33,545 nt of DNA from the NCBI GenBank assembly GCA_002311635.1, contig DBZJ01000141.1, positions 1-33,545 of the forward strand. Direction: 5' to 3'. Source of the DNA: Syntrophaceae bacterium UBA1163. GTDB taxonomy: Bacteria; Desulfobacterota; BSN033; UBA1163. This document shows positions 6,355 to 14,241 of this stretch, in pieces. The position numbers were made by a program, and so were the translations under genes. Within the stretch, counting starts at the first letter, position 1. Each line of letters starts with the position of its first letter. Below the pieces are notes generated by a model, which saw only the letters and a program-made list of their open reading frames with translations, was not told the origin of the DNA and did not search any database.

Positions 6355-6669
6355 ATGATAGCCAATTATGGTTTTAAGGACGGGTCCGGCGACTGGTATG
6401 TCGTCATCGATACGGATAAGTGCACTGGCTGCGGCAAGTGCCCTGAAGTCTGTCCAGCCAAAATCCTCGAGGTGGGGCCGGACGAGATCGACATTTTCCG
6501 CCAAGAACCCGTGGCCTTTGTAAAGCATGAGGAGCGGAAAAAAGTCAGGTATAGCTGCGCTCCCTGCCGCCCCGGCTACGGTGATAAACGAGCACCCTGT
6601 GTCGGAGTCTGTGAACCAAAGGCCATCTCTCACTCGGAAGGATGGAAGACCTTATACGGTCGCAGGTGA
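6355..6669 (+). CDS. 2[4Fe-4S]-type ferredoxin of the activase operon
   Basis: A 104-residue iron-sulfur protein. The first cluster motif is CTGCGKCPEVCP (about residues 23-34). The second set of cysteines is irregular (SCAPC, then APCVGVCEPKAI), as in ferredoxins fused to a short insert. The start at 6355 (MIANYGFKDG) is preferred to an earlier frame that reads through the repeat-rich spacer; the binding site is weak (AGGCGA). Position directly after two activase subunits makes it the likely electron donor to them. It is cytoplasmic with no transmembrane segment. Confidence 0.88.
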   Translation: MIANYGFKDGSGDWYVVIDTDKCTGCGKCPEVCPAKILEVGPDEIDIFRQEPVAFVKHEERKKVRYSCAPCRPGYGDKRAPCVGVCEPKAISHSEGWKTLYGRR

Positions 6670-6699
6670 CTTTTCCCTATTGAATGGAAGACCTGTAAC

Positions 6700-6742
6700 T
6701 TCTCCCCCTCTCCCTTGAGGGAGAGGGCGGGGTGAGGGTGTA
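6700..6742. repeat. Intergenic hairpin repeat (CTCTCCCTTGAGGGAGAGG type)
   Basis: A palindrome CCCTCTCCCTTGAGGGAGAG followed by GGCGGGGTGAGGGTG. It is related to the copies near 14680-14740 and 25561-25610, belongs to a dispersed family, and may also act as a transcript-end hairpin. Confidence 0.7.
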
Positions 6743-6757
6743 CAAAGTTTCTTTTAA

Positions 6758-6967
6758 ATGATCCGAGAACAAGAACTTAACAAGCAAGGTTGGGAGAAAC
6801 GTTTCACCATCGATGAGCCCCGCCTATCGGAGATGGCAGACCAATACAAGGAGCTCGGATTCGAAGTTCTTCTCGAACCCGTGGACACCTCCTCTGAGGA
6901 ATGCATGACGTGCATCGCCGCCTTCCACGACCGTTACAGAACCATCTACACCCGCCCCAAAGAGTAA
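6758..6967 (+). CDS. Small hypothetical protein with CxxC, end of activase operon
   Basis: 69 residues, rich in Glu/Lys with a predicted helix and beta strand (GWEKRFTIDEPRLSEMADQY, then LGFEVLLEPVD) and a single CxxC (ECMTC, about 49-53). I cannot assign a family. No good ribosome binding site precedes the ATG, but codon use is ordinary and the frame follows the ferredoxin in the same direction, so it is likely the last gene of the activase unit. The CxxC could bind metal or serve in redox exchange; this is speculative. It converges with the DUF1571-like gene on the other strand. Confidence 0.65.
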   Translation: MIREQELNKQGWEKRFTIDEPRLSEMADQYKELGFEVLLEPVDTSSEECMTCIAAFHDRYRTIYTRPKE

Positions 6968-6990
6968 CAGTTATTGTTTCCTGGAAGTAA

Positions 6991-7737
6991 TCAAAACTTG
7001 TACTCCGGATTTTTGGGCGAGAAGTCAGCATCGCTGAGGCCCACGTTGAACCTCAGATCCTCGTACCCGTAGTTTTCAATGAGGTTGTTTCCCCAATCAT
7101 AGATCTGAATCTTGATGGGAACTTTCCTCTCAAGATCCAGGTTTAATACGGCCCGGTAACACTAATAGTCTTTTGCTTTGTCTCTCGGTGAGAAGACTTC
7201 AACCCGTCGGGTCCTGCGGCCATAAAGGATCTTTTCGCCCACTTCCTTGAACTTAAGTTCTTTCTCCTTGACCCCTCTCCGCATATCGTTCCCCAAGAGC
7301 TTCACCAGGTGATCCAGACCCGAGTCGGTGACGGGGTGACGGTTTCCTTTCATGGCCAACGACCCCTTCGGGTTGATGTTCACTGTCATTATACCCATGA
7401 TCCCACTGTCCCGAACCATCATGCGATTATCGTTCCATCCCTCCACATAGAGCAATTCGGGGCCCTTGTAAGGTCTCTTTATCCACTTCATGTAAACCTT
7501 AAACGGCCTCTTGAACTTTAACAGGACCGTCTCCTCCTCCATGAGCCTTCCTTCGACTCGCTCCTGCTTGTGGAAAATCGCCCGGTAATTCTCGACCCGC
7601 ACGAGGGCTGTCTCGGCTTCCCTCATCCATTGCTCAGGATCGCCCTTTTCCTCCGCCCCGGCTTTTGTGACGAGGGCCGCGACTAAGAACAGCGAGAGCA
7701 CCAGAATATTCCCAACCGCATAAACTCGACTTTCCAT
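6991..7737 (-). pseudogene. DUF1571-like exported protein interrupted by an in-frame amber codon
   Basis: A signal peptide (ILVLSLFLVAALVTKAGA) leads into a domain resembling DUF1571 (ENYRAIFHKQERVEGRL, KFKRPFKVYMKW, GPELLYVEGWND, GNRHPVTDSGLDHL). A TAG at 7162-7164 stops the frame after KAKDY. The same frame continues for 56 codons with the expected family ending: CYRAVLNLD, PIKIQIYDW, NVGLSDADFSPKNPEYKF, then TGA at 6991-6993. The domain is therefore cut about 57 residues short by a single substitution, plausibly in a Tyr codon. The start at 7737 gives a cleaner signal peptide than ATG 7764. It could be a recent pseudogene, a sequencing error or readthrough. The product would be periplasmic; its function is unknown. 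Confidence 0.8.
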
Positions 7738-7841
7738 TTTTCTCAATTTTTCCCTCGGACTCATTCGGCGGCATTAGGCCTTCGGCATAAGACTTCAGTG
7801 AGCTCAGCCGAACCGGTCCGCCGAACGGTCGCCATCCCGGC

Positions 7842-8351
7842 TTAAAGACCTTCTTTCTTGAAGTCTCTCGAGAGGGCCACGTAAAAGTTGGCTCCGGAAA
7901 TAATCCTCTCTATCTCTTTTGTGTTTATCGTCCTCTTCATTCTCGCCGGCACCCCTGCGGCCAAAGATCTTGGAGGAACCCTGAAACGATCTTTCACCAT
8001 CGAATGGGCTCCAATGATACAGTCATCGCCAATTTCCGCAAAAATACCGAGGGTGGTATTCATTCCGATAAGAACTTTGTTCCCGATTCTGGAACAATGG
8101 ATGACGGAGCCGTGTCCCACGATCACATTGTCTCCGATGATGACGTCCGCCACGCCTGCATGGATAACACAGTTGTCCTGGATACTGCAATTGCAGCCGA
8201 TTTGAATTCGGAATCGATCTGCCCTCAAAACCGCGCCGGGCCAAATACTGGAATTTTTTCCTATTTTTATATCTCCGACCAAATAGGCATTCTCGCTGAC
8301 AAACGCAGTGGGATCAACCTTCGGCTTTTTCTTCCCAAAACTCTTGATCAT
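7842..8351 (-). CDS. Gamma-carbonic-anhydrase-family protein (left-handed beta-helix)
   Basis: 169 residues made of hexapeptide repeats (for example VGDIKI, IGKNSS, IGDNVI, IGNKVL), forming the trimeric left-handed beta helix of the gamma-CA/YrdA/PaaY group. Putative zinc histidines are H64 (CVIHAG), H80 and H85 (VGHGSVIHC); the 5-residue spacing of the last two matches gamma-class enzymes. The helical C-terminus (TKEIERIISGANFYVALSRDFKKEG) is typical. Carbonic anhydrase activity is possible but many relatives have no proven activity. It is cytoplasmic, on the minus strand between the cyclase and DUF1571 genes, and separated from the cyclase by a repeat element. Confidence 0.9.
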   Translation of the reverse strand: MIKSFGKKKPKVDPTAFVSENAYLVGDIKIGKNSSIWPGAVLRADRFRIQIGCNCSIQDNCVIHAGVADVIIGDNVIVGHGSVIHCSRIGNKVLIGMNTTLGIFAEIGDDCIIGAHSMVKDRFRVPPRSLAAGVPARMKRTINTKEIERIISGANFYVALSRDFKKEGL

Positions 8352-8389
8352 AGGTCGAATCTACTCCTATTTAATTAAAAAATATCATC

Positions 8390-8502
8390 TTAAAATCCCT
8401 CCCAACCTCCCTTTGCCAAAGGGAGGAAATGATTACCCCCTTAATATCTTTTCCCTATCATTAGACAACCAAGGGGGGGGCGAAGGGGGATTTTCATTGC
8501 TC
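8390..8502. repeat. MITE-like imperfect inverted repeat
   Basis: The ends AAAATCCCTCCCAACCTCCC and (reverse complement) AAAATCCCCCTTCGCCCCCC face each other across about 110 bases. A further internal hairpin (CCTCCCTTTG/CAAAGGGAGG) is present. It fills most of the gap between the cyclase and gamma-CA genes and contains no reading frame. Confidence 0.65.
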
Positions 8503-8526
8503 AAAGGCGGAATTTTACAAAAAGTT

Positions 8527-9315
8527 TTATGCCTTTTCCTCTACGATGGCGACAGGCCGAACCCAGCCTGCGCTAGCCTTCTTGATGTTGATAGGAAAAC
8601 AGCACACCTTGAACCCGTGAGGTTTCCCGATCGCTGACAAGTTCGCCAATTTCTCCATATGACAATATCCAATCTCGATCCCCGCAAAGTGGGCTTCCCA
8701 GATGACCCTTGGGTCCCCGGTCCTCTTGAACTCTTTGGCCAGGAAAGGCAAGGGCCTATCCCAACTCCACGCATCAATACCCACCACCTTCACCCCTTTC
8801 TCCGTAAGGAACAGGGTGCTCTCGCGATCCATCCCAGCGCCTTTGGTTAAATACGCTGGTGTACCCCAGGCAGCATCAGCCCCGGTCTGGATAAGGACGA
8901 TGTCGAGCGGACGGACCTTGTATTTGATTCGTTTCAATTCCTTCTCGATGTCCACTGCCCTAATCCTTTCACCGTCTGCCTTGTGGCGAAAATCGAGGAC
9001 GACCCCGTTGCTAAAACACCAATCCAGAGGGATCTGGTCGATGGTGAACGAAAGTTTCCCCTTGTCCATGGTGGGGTGATAATGGTAGGGAGCATCCAAA
9101 TGCGTTCCCGAATGAGTCGCCAACGTGAGGAACTCTACGGCCCAGCCCATACCGCCGGGCAGCTGTTCGGGCGTGACTCCCGGAAAGAACTCCTTCATCC
9201 CTTCGGCGCCCTGGATGTGATCGACATAATCGATTTTTGGAATCATCATCGGAGGGTCACTCGGGAGTCCTGATTCAATGGGCAAACTCAAATCGACAAA
9301 CTTTTTCCGCTTCAT
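8527..9315 (-). CDS. Cyclase-family metal-dependent hydrolase (kynurenine-formamidase-like)
   Basis: 262 residues of the cyclase family (PF04199), whose members hydrolyse amides or esters such as N-formylkynurenine. The metal-binding signature HSGTHLDAPYH is intact (H68, H72, D74). Other family blocks are FVDLSLPIESG at the start, DIVLIQTGA in the middle and VVGIDAWSWDRP near residue 190. The aromatic pair in the last motif and the EAHFAGIEIGYCHMEKL segment suggest a substrate other than formylkynurenine. No tryptophan-catabolism genes are nearby. It is a lone minus-strand gene with a possible TATAAT upstream at 9432-9437. Confidence 0.9.
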   Translation of the reverse strand: MKRKKFVDLSLPIESGLPSDPPMMIPKIDYVDHIQGAEGMKEFFPGVTPEQLPGGMGWAVEFLTLATHSGTHLDAPYHYHPTMDKGKLSFTIDQIPLDWCFSNGVVLDFRHKADGERIRAVDIEKELKRIKYKVRPLDIVLIQTGADAAWGTPAYLTKGAGMDRESTLFLTEKGVKVVGIDAWSWDRPLPFLAKEFKRTGDPRVIWEAHFAGIEIGYCHMEKLANLSAIGKPHGFKVCCFPINIKKASAGWVRPVAIVEEKA

Positions 9316-9657
9316 AGACTAACCTTTCCTTCTCGCGGTTGACTTCGCATTTCTTGTAACCTACCAGGAGCGCAGCTCAGAAAGAAAGCCGGATGTCCCG
9401 ACGCAGCACTTCGGTCTCCACGATTTCCCTTATTATAGCAAAAGCCTCGGTTAAACGCATGCTGTAAGTCCTGCCCGACGATTCCACAAAGGATTTCTTT
9501 CAGAATGTTGTTGGTCCTCCAGCAAAAGACACCCGGAAAATACAGCACTTTCATTAAAAAAATAGGGCCTTTACCCCGTTTACAATTTGGCTTATTTTGA
9601 ATAAGTTTGAATTGAGCGCGATGCTTCGCCATTTCCAGCGGCAAGGAGGTTAAAGAA
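9316..9657. other. 342-base spacer between divergent genes
   Basis: This lies between the minus-strand cyclase gene and the plus-strand secreted-protein gene. The only signal I can point to is a TATAAT on the minus strand (9432-9437) with no good -35. A long minus-strand frame here and across the next gene has no family features and is rejected. Confidence 0.4.
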
Positions 9658-9951
9658 ATGGGGAAAAACATATTTGGGGTACTATGCTTGGGGATTTTTT
9701 TTCTGATTCCGAGTCTAAGCTCGGCAGAATGCATGACCATCGGAGCTTTCAGCAACTTTTCCTTGGAAGGGACCAATACGGTCGTTCTTTACGCCGGACC
9801 GTCACCTGTCGCCCGCTTTGACGTCCTCGGTTGTAACGTCCAACCGACATCAAAAATCCAGCTCATTAAAAGCAATGTGTGTGACGGAGACGAAATAATG
9901 ATAGACGGCTCGAGATGCACGATGATGGAGATAAAACCATTAGGACCTTAA
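9658..9951 (+). CDS. Small secreted hypothetical protein
   Basis: 97 residues with a clear signal peptide (KNIFGVLCLGIFFLIPSLSSA, cleavage near residue 23). The mature part has cysteines in ECMTIG, VLGCNV, SNVCDG and SRCTMM, consistent with two disulfide bonds in the periplasm or outside the cell. It is mainly beta-strand and polar. The start is fixed by a strong AAGGAGG ribosome binding site. I recognise no family. It is an isolated plus-strand gene between two minus-strand units, so it should have its own promoter, which I cannot locate with confidence. Confidence 0.8.
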   Translation: MGKNIFGVLCLGIFFLIPSLSSAECMTIGAFSNFSLEGTNTVVLYAGPSPVARFDVLGCNVQPTSKIQLIKSNVCDGDEIMIDGSRCTMMEIKPLGP

Positions 9952-10000
9952 GCTAAAACCCTCACTCAACAAAGATTCGTGCAGCGCAATCAGTCAGTTT

Positions 10001-10978
10001 CTATGATCTCAATTTAAATCCGAGATCCTTGACCATTGTCAAATCGTCCTCCGCGTTCCGGCCGGGGGTTGTCAGATAATTTCCCACAATCAGGCCGTTT
10101 GCACCGGCGAGAAGGGCAAGGGACTGCAAATCTCTCAGATTGGCTTCTCTCCCGCCCGCAATCTTTATCGTCCCTTTGGGTAAAACGAGACGAAACAGAG
10201 AAATGGTCTTGATGACCTCCATGGGAGGGATGGGTTCCGAATTCTCCAAAGGCGTCCCGGGTCTGGGATTAAGAATATTGAAGGGAATGCAGTCGATCCC
10301 AAGTTGCTTAAGGGAGAAGGCAAGTTCCAGGCGTTGCTGAAGGGATTCTCCCAGACCGATGATTCCTCCACAGCAGACCGAGAATCCCTGTCCCTTCAAA
10401 ACCTCAACGGTCTTCACGCGGTCCCTAAAAGAGTGGGTCGTGCATATTTGGAGAAAATGGCTCTCCGCCGTTTCCACGTTATGGTTATATCGGGTCACCC
10501 CAACCTTTCTCAAAGATTCTGCCCTTTCTTTGCTCAACGTTCCCAAAGAGCAATCGAGGTCGAGGGTTGTTTCTCTCCGTATTCGGCCGAGCGCATCCAG
10601 AATGGTCTCAAATTCTTTGTCACTTACCTCCCGACCACTCGTGATGAGACAGAAGCGGCCCGTCCCTCTTGCCTGGGCCTCCTTAGCCTCTTCTACTATT
10701 CGCTGTATATCCATTAGAGGATAAACAGGGGCTTCCGTTTTGTAGTGAGCCGACTGGGCGCAGAAAGCGCAGTCCTCGGGGCACTTTCCTGATTTGACAC
10801 TGAGCAGTGAACAGAGATCGATCTTGTTCCCGTTGAACTCCTCTCTCACGCGATTGGCCGCAGCAGCAAGGTCCAAGACATCAGGCCCGTTTGTCCCTAA
10901 CAGGGGAAGCACATCCTTCATACTGACGTCCTTTCCTTCGAGAACCTTATCTCCAATCTTCCGGATTTCTCTTCTCAT
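10001..10978 (-). CDS. bioB: Biotin synthase
   Basis: A 325-residue radical SAM enzyme that inserts sulfur into dethiobiotin, the last step of biotin synthesis. The SAM-cluster motif CPEDCAFC is at C66/C70/C73, followed by AQSAHYKTEAPVY. The conserved YNHNVETA block and the CCGGIIGLGES segment are present, and an Arg in the IKIAGGREANLRDLQ motif matches the [2Fe-2S] ligand region. The length is typical. An AAGGGAG ribosome binding site precedes ATG. No bioA, bioD or bioF is in the window. It is the last gene of the minus-strand sulfur-related run and follows the PP-loop gene by about 97 bases. It consumes cluster sulfur, which fits its neighbours. Confidence 0.97.
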   Translation of the reverse strand: MRREIRKIGDKVLEGKDVSMKDVLPLLGTNGPDVLDLAAAANRVREEFNGNKIDLCSLLSVKSGKCPEDCAFCAQSAHYKTEAPVYPLMDIQRIVEEAKEAQARGTGRFCLITSGREVSDKEFETILDALGRIRRETTLDLDCSLGTLSKERAESLRKVGVTRYNHNVETAESHFLQICTTHSFRDRVKTVEVLKGQGFSVCCGGIIGLGESLQQRLELAFSLKQLGIDCIPFNILNPRPGTPLENSEPIPPMEVIKTISLFRLVLPKGTIKIAGGREANLRDLQSLALLAGANGLIVGNYLTTPGRNAEDDLTMVKDLGFKLRS

Positions 10979-11075
10979 GGTTGCTCCCTTAGCCCTTTCG
11001 CCATATTCTCCGCCCCCCTCCCTTCCCTCTCAAGAGACTGGCCGCCTGCCCTCCAGAAGTCGGCGGTTGGGGGTT

Positions 11076-12080
11076 TTACTCATTGATCATCAGTCTCTCA
11101 ATTTCTCCCCTCGGAATAGGCGAGATAGAAAGAGATCGATAGCGATCTTCATTCACAATCTTATAGATTACTTCTGTATTCCCTAAGTCTTTTGCCTTGC
11201 TATAATGAGCTGTGATGGCTGCCGCCTTCTCGATATCTCTTCCATCGGCCTTTCCTCTCAGGAGAGAAAGGGGCCCCGGGAAACCGGATAGCTTAAATAG
11301 AAGATCCTGCTCCTGAGCAAAGGTCTCGATCTTTCGGTTCTCTTCCTCATTCCTCCCGACCACCAATTTCACTCCGTCGGAGAGCCGAAAATGTCTCCCG
11401 ATCTTAAGAAGGTGGACATCGTTCATGGAAAAGGCAGGTTCGTGGAGCATCAAGTCTTTCATGCGCTTTGCAAACCCAGGGTCTGTAAGAAGACATCCGC
11501 CGGCAGGGCATGGATAGTCATGAATGCCATAATGCTCTGCCAATTGGATCTGAGGCTTTCTCGACCGTCCCTGAAACTTTAACAACTTCTCCCGATCTAC
11601 CCATCCTTGCTTTTCCGGAACGGTCATTGGAAGGACGTTGGCAGAGAGGGGTCGCAGGATGAGACCCTCGAGTTCTGCCTCCTTTTCAATCAGCCGCATC
11701 GCCTCTTTTCTTTGGGACATGGGTCTTTGTCCCAGCACTTCACCCGTAACGATGAAAGCGGCTCCCGAATCCTGCATATAGGCCTTGGCTTTCTTCAGCA
11801 TGAAAATCCGGCAATCGATGCAGGGATTCATATTTCTCCCATAACCATGTTTGGGATCCTTCACCACGCCGAGGTATTCCTCGGAGACATTGAATATTCT
11901 CAAAGGAATGTCCAGCGTTTCAACGGCCTTTTGAGACGCCAGACAGGTAGCCCCCCGGCTGGTGCAGGTGCAAAATAACGTCATAAAATTGAGGGCCTCG
12001 AGTTCGATTCCCTGTTCCATGACCACCTTGGCCGCGAGCGTACTGTCGAGCCCTCCGGATAGGAGAGCGATGGCTCTCAT
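11076..12080 (-). CDS. PP-loop ATPase, ThiI/TtuA-like putative tRNA sulfurtransferase
   Basis: 334 residues. The PP-loop SGGLDSTLAAKV (residues 8-19) adenylates the substrate in this ATPase superfamily. NPCIDC (C87, C90) and a distal cysteine pair in YPCPAGGC (C191, C196) resemble the three-cysteine cluster site of iron-sulfur-dependent thiouridylases. The C-terminal third (IGRHFRLSDGVKLVVGRNEEEN) resembles the NFACT-R_2 RNA-binding domain seen on such proteins. It is often mis-named as a thiouridylate methyltransferase. The real substrate is unknown; a tRNA base is likely. The gene overlaps larE by 4 bases (ATGA), so the two are translationally coupled. Confidence 0.85.
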   Translation of the reverse strand: MRAIALLSGGLDSTLAAKVVMEQGIELEALNFMTLFCTCTSRGATCLASQKAVETLDIPLRIFNVSEEYLGVVKDPKHGYGRNMNPCIDCRIFMLKKAKAYMQDSGAAFIVTGEVLGQRPMSQRKEAMRLIEKEAELEGLILRPLSANVLPMTVPEKQGWVDREKLLKFQGRSRKPQIQLAEHYGIHDYPCPAGGCLLTDPGFAKRMKDLMLHEPAFSMNDVHLLKIGRHFRLSDGVKLVVGRNEEENRKIETFAQEQDLLFKLSGFPGPLSLLRGKADGRDIEKAAAITAHYSKAKDLGNTEVIYKIVNEDRYRSLSISPIPRGEIERLMINE

Positions 12081-12892
12081 CGTAGAACCTCATTCATGGA
12101 CCCAGAGCGGAAACCCTGAAGATCCAGCGTGACGTAGCGATAGCCAATCTCTTTCAAACGGTCTGCCACTTTCTCTCTCAACGGGCCGTCGATCAGACGT
12201 TGCATTTCTTCCTTGAGAATTTCGATTCTCGCCAGATTCCCGTAGTGGCGCACCCGGACCTGCTTGAACCCCAATCCAAACAGGAAATCCTCTGCTTCAT
12301 CGACCATTCTCAATCCCTCTTCATCGATTTTCTCTCCGTAAGGAAATCGCGACGCGAGGCAGGCGAAAGAAGGTTTATCCCATGTGGGCAACCCCAATGC
12401 TTTGGACAATTCCCTCACTTCCATTTTTGTGAAGGAGGCTTCTTTGAGGGGGCTTCTGATCCCCAGCTCCTGAACCGCCACCCTTCCGGGTCTGTGGTCC
12501 TTGTCGTCGTCTAAGGTGGAGCCTTCGACGATACAGGAGATCCCTTCTTCTCTGGCCACTTCCAATAATTCTCCGAAGAGCTTCCGTTTGCAGTGGTAGC
12601 ATCGGTTGGGAGGATTTTTTGAGAATCCGGGAATCTCCAGCTCATTCGATTCGATCAGGCGGTGTCTCGTTCTTAAGGTTCGAATCAGTTTCCTTACTCC
12701 TGCCAATTCCCGTTCCGGGTAAAGAGGAGAATGTGCCGTGACAGCAAGGACATTCCCATCCCCGAGGGTATCTTGAGCCACCTTCAGAAGGAGGGTGCTA
12801 TCCACCCCCCCTGAAAAGGCAACCAGCACCTTCCCCATCGATTGAATTATTTCCCTTAATTTTTGAGTCTTAATATTTAACTCTAAACTCAT
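12077..12892 (-). CDS. larE: Pyridinium-bisthiocarboxylate sulfur transferase LarE
   Basis: 271 residues. LarE adenylates and thiolates the nicotinate-derived precursor of the nickel-pincer nucleotide used by lactate racemase-type enzymes. The PP-loop is AFSGGVDSTLL. The key Cys lies in PSFACLASRFPYG (about 178). A further CxxC (RCYHC, about 98-101) gives the three-cysteine set associated with the [4Fe-4S]-dependent, non-sacrificial type. ATG 12892 is preferred over a GTG one codon earlier; no good ribosome binding site is visible, and the upstream region is a degenerate AACTCTGAACTC tract. larC is in the same window (20568); larB and a lactate racemase are not seen. Confidence 0.92.
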   Translation of the reverse strand: MSLELNIKTQKLREIIQSMGKVLVAFSGGVDSTLLLKVAQDTLGDGNVLAVTAHSPLYPERELAGVRKLIRTLRTRHRLIESNELEIPGFSKNPPNRCYHCKRKLFGELLEVAREEGISCIVEGSTLDDDKDHRPGRVAVQELGIRSPLKEASFTKMEVRELSKALGLPTWDKPSFACLASRFPYGEKIDEEGLRMVDEAEDFLFGLGFKQVRVRHYGNLARIEILKEEMQRLIDGPLREKVADRLKEIGYRYVTLDLQGFRSGSMNEVLR

Positions 12893-12947
12893 CACTCTGA
12901 ACTCTCAGCTCTGAACTCTGAACTCGTAATTTTTAACTCAGAACTTT
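12885..12947. repeat. Degenerate AACTCTGAACTC tract
   Basis: Several imperfect copies of AACTCTGAACTC/AACTCAGAAC lie between larE and mnmA and reach the larE start codon. Related tracts are at 16021-16051 and 16186-16210. Copies are too degenerate and irregular for a CRISPR array. Confidence 0.6.
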
Positions 12948-14015
12948 TTTTATCCATCCTCCTCCGAGCACGGTATCCCCATCGTAAAAAACCGCTGCTT
13001 GCCCGGGAGTGATAGCCTTCTGAGGCGACTTGAACTTCACCTCCAATTCACCCTCCCCCTTGGGTGAGAGGCCGGCCTCCGAGCCAGGATGGTTATACCT
13101 GATCTTCACCTGGGTCTGATGGAAAGGAATCCTTTCCCGTGGAACAATCCAGTTGACAGATTCGACAATAAATGTGTCACCGTAAACCTCTTCTTCTTCT
13201 CCAATGACAATCGTATTCTTTTCTCGATCGATCCCAATCACGTAGAGAGGCTTTCCTTTTGCCAGGTGAAGACCCCTTCGCTGGCCAATGGTGTAGAAAG
13301 GGATTCCTTTATGTCTTCCCAAGACGTTCCCTTTTCTATCGACCATGGGACCCGGTTCAAACGACTTTTCAAACCTCTCGGATAAAAAAGAATGATAAGA
13401 CGATTCCTGAATAAAACAGACCTCCTGGCTGTCGGGTTTGTCATGTACCCGAAGACCCCGTTGAAGCGCCTTGTTCCTCACTTCTTCTTTCCGAAGCTCT
13501 CCCAATGGAAATAGCGTATGACGAAATTGGTCCTGAGTCAAAGAGAAAAGGACATAGGATTGATCCTTCTTTTGATCCACGCCTTTTCTTAAAAAATAAT
13601 GTCCGATCCTTTCGTCGAAATCCAATCTTGCATAATGGCCCGTGGCGATAAAATCTGCCTCCAGTTCCAAGGCCCTCTTCAAAAAAGAGCCGAACTTTAC
13701 TTTCTCATTGCATAGGATGCAAGGGTTAGGCGTTTTCCCTTTAGCGTACTCGTCGCAAAAATATTGGACGACTTCTTTTTCAAACTCCTCTCTGAGATGG
13801 AAAACATAAAAAGGAATATCGAGTTCAAGCGCGACGCGTCTGGCATCCTCGATGTCGGCAACACCGCAACACCGGGCCGGCCCTCCCCGGGCTCTGTCCG
13901 TCATTCCGATACACATCGTCGCCCCGATGACTTCATAGCCTTTTTGCTTGAGGAGCCAGGCAGTCGTGCTCGAATCCACGCCCCCACTCATGGCAACCAC
14001 TACCCTTTGACTCAT
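12933..14015 (-). CDS. mnmA: tRNA-specific 2-thiouridylase MnmA
   Basis: 360 residues. It adds sulfur to C2 of U34 in tRNA Lys/Glu/Gln using ATP. The PP-loop MSGGVDSS is at residues 9-16. NPCILC (C99, C102) and QEVC (C200) are the catalytic cysteines. E. coli has Asp at the first of these three positions, so a third Cys here suggests the cluster-dependent form. The DKKDQSYVLF-like motif (VDQKKDQSYVLF) and the C-terminal beta-barrel (TIGQRRGLHLA, PGQAAVFYDGD) are typical. The start has AAGGTG 9 bases upstream. Neighbours larE and the PP-loop gene downstream and hcyS upstream are all sulfur-handling. Confidence 0.97.
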   Translation of the reverse strand: MSQRVVVAMSGGVDSSTTAWLLKQKGYEVIGATMCIGMTDRARGGPARCCGVADIEDARRVALELDIPFYVFHLREEFEKEVVQYFCDEYAKGKTPNPCILCNEKVKFGSFLKRALELEADFIATGHYARLDFDERIGHYFLRKGVDQKKDQSYVLFSLTQDQFRHTLFPLGELRKEEVRNKALQRGLRVHDKPDSQEVCFIQESSYHSFLSERFEKSFEPGPMVDRKGNVLGRHKGIPFYTIGQRRGLHLAKGKPLYVIGIDREKNTIVIGEEEEVYGDTFIVESVNWIVPRERIPFHQTQVKIRYNHPGSEAGLSPKGEGELEVKFKSPQKAITPGQAAVFYDGDTVLGGGWIKKVLS

Positions 14016-14060
14016 CTCCGCTTCACCTTTTTAGAGTATCGTCCGCATTCCTGGCCGACG

Positions 14061-14095
14061 GCCTGCCCTGAACCTTATGATGGTACAGGGCAGGC
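14061..14095. repeat. Perfect-arm hairpin repeat upstream of mnmA
   Basis: The arms GCCTGCCCTG (14061-14070) and CAGGGCAGGC (14086-14095) are exact reverse complements with a 15-base loop and no T run. The surrounding gap (14016-14241) also has a TTGAATCCC/TTGACCCC tract near 14208-14240 and no gene. Confidence 0.7.
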
Positions 14096-14241
14096 ACTGT
14101 CAACGATGTCTCAATCAACGCCGTCGATGAGGCCGCTGCAATGTTTATCAAGCGTACGAATAGTAATCGTTTGTGAATTTACGTTGGTTTACGAGAATCT
14201 GCCCGCTTCGACCCTTGAATCCCAGGCCCCCTTGACCCCTA

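Noticed and set aside
7162..7164. Pyrrolysine insertion at the amber codon
   Set aside because: No pyl genes or methylamine methyltransferase context are visible, and TAG ends other genes here as a normal stop.
9312..9776. 154-codon minus-strand frame between the cyclase and secreted-protein genes
   Set aside because: It overlaps the well-supported plus-strand gene at 9658, has no motif or binding site and has irregular composition.
12885..12947. CRISPR-like array
   Set aside because: Units are short, degenerate and without uniform spacers, and no cas genes are present.
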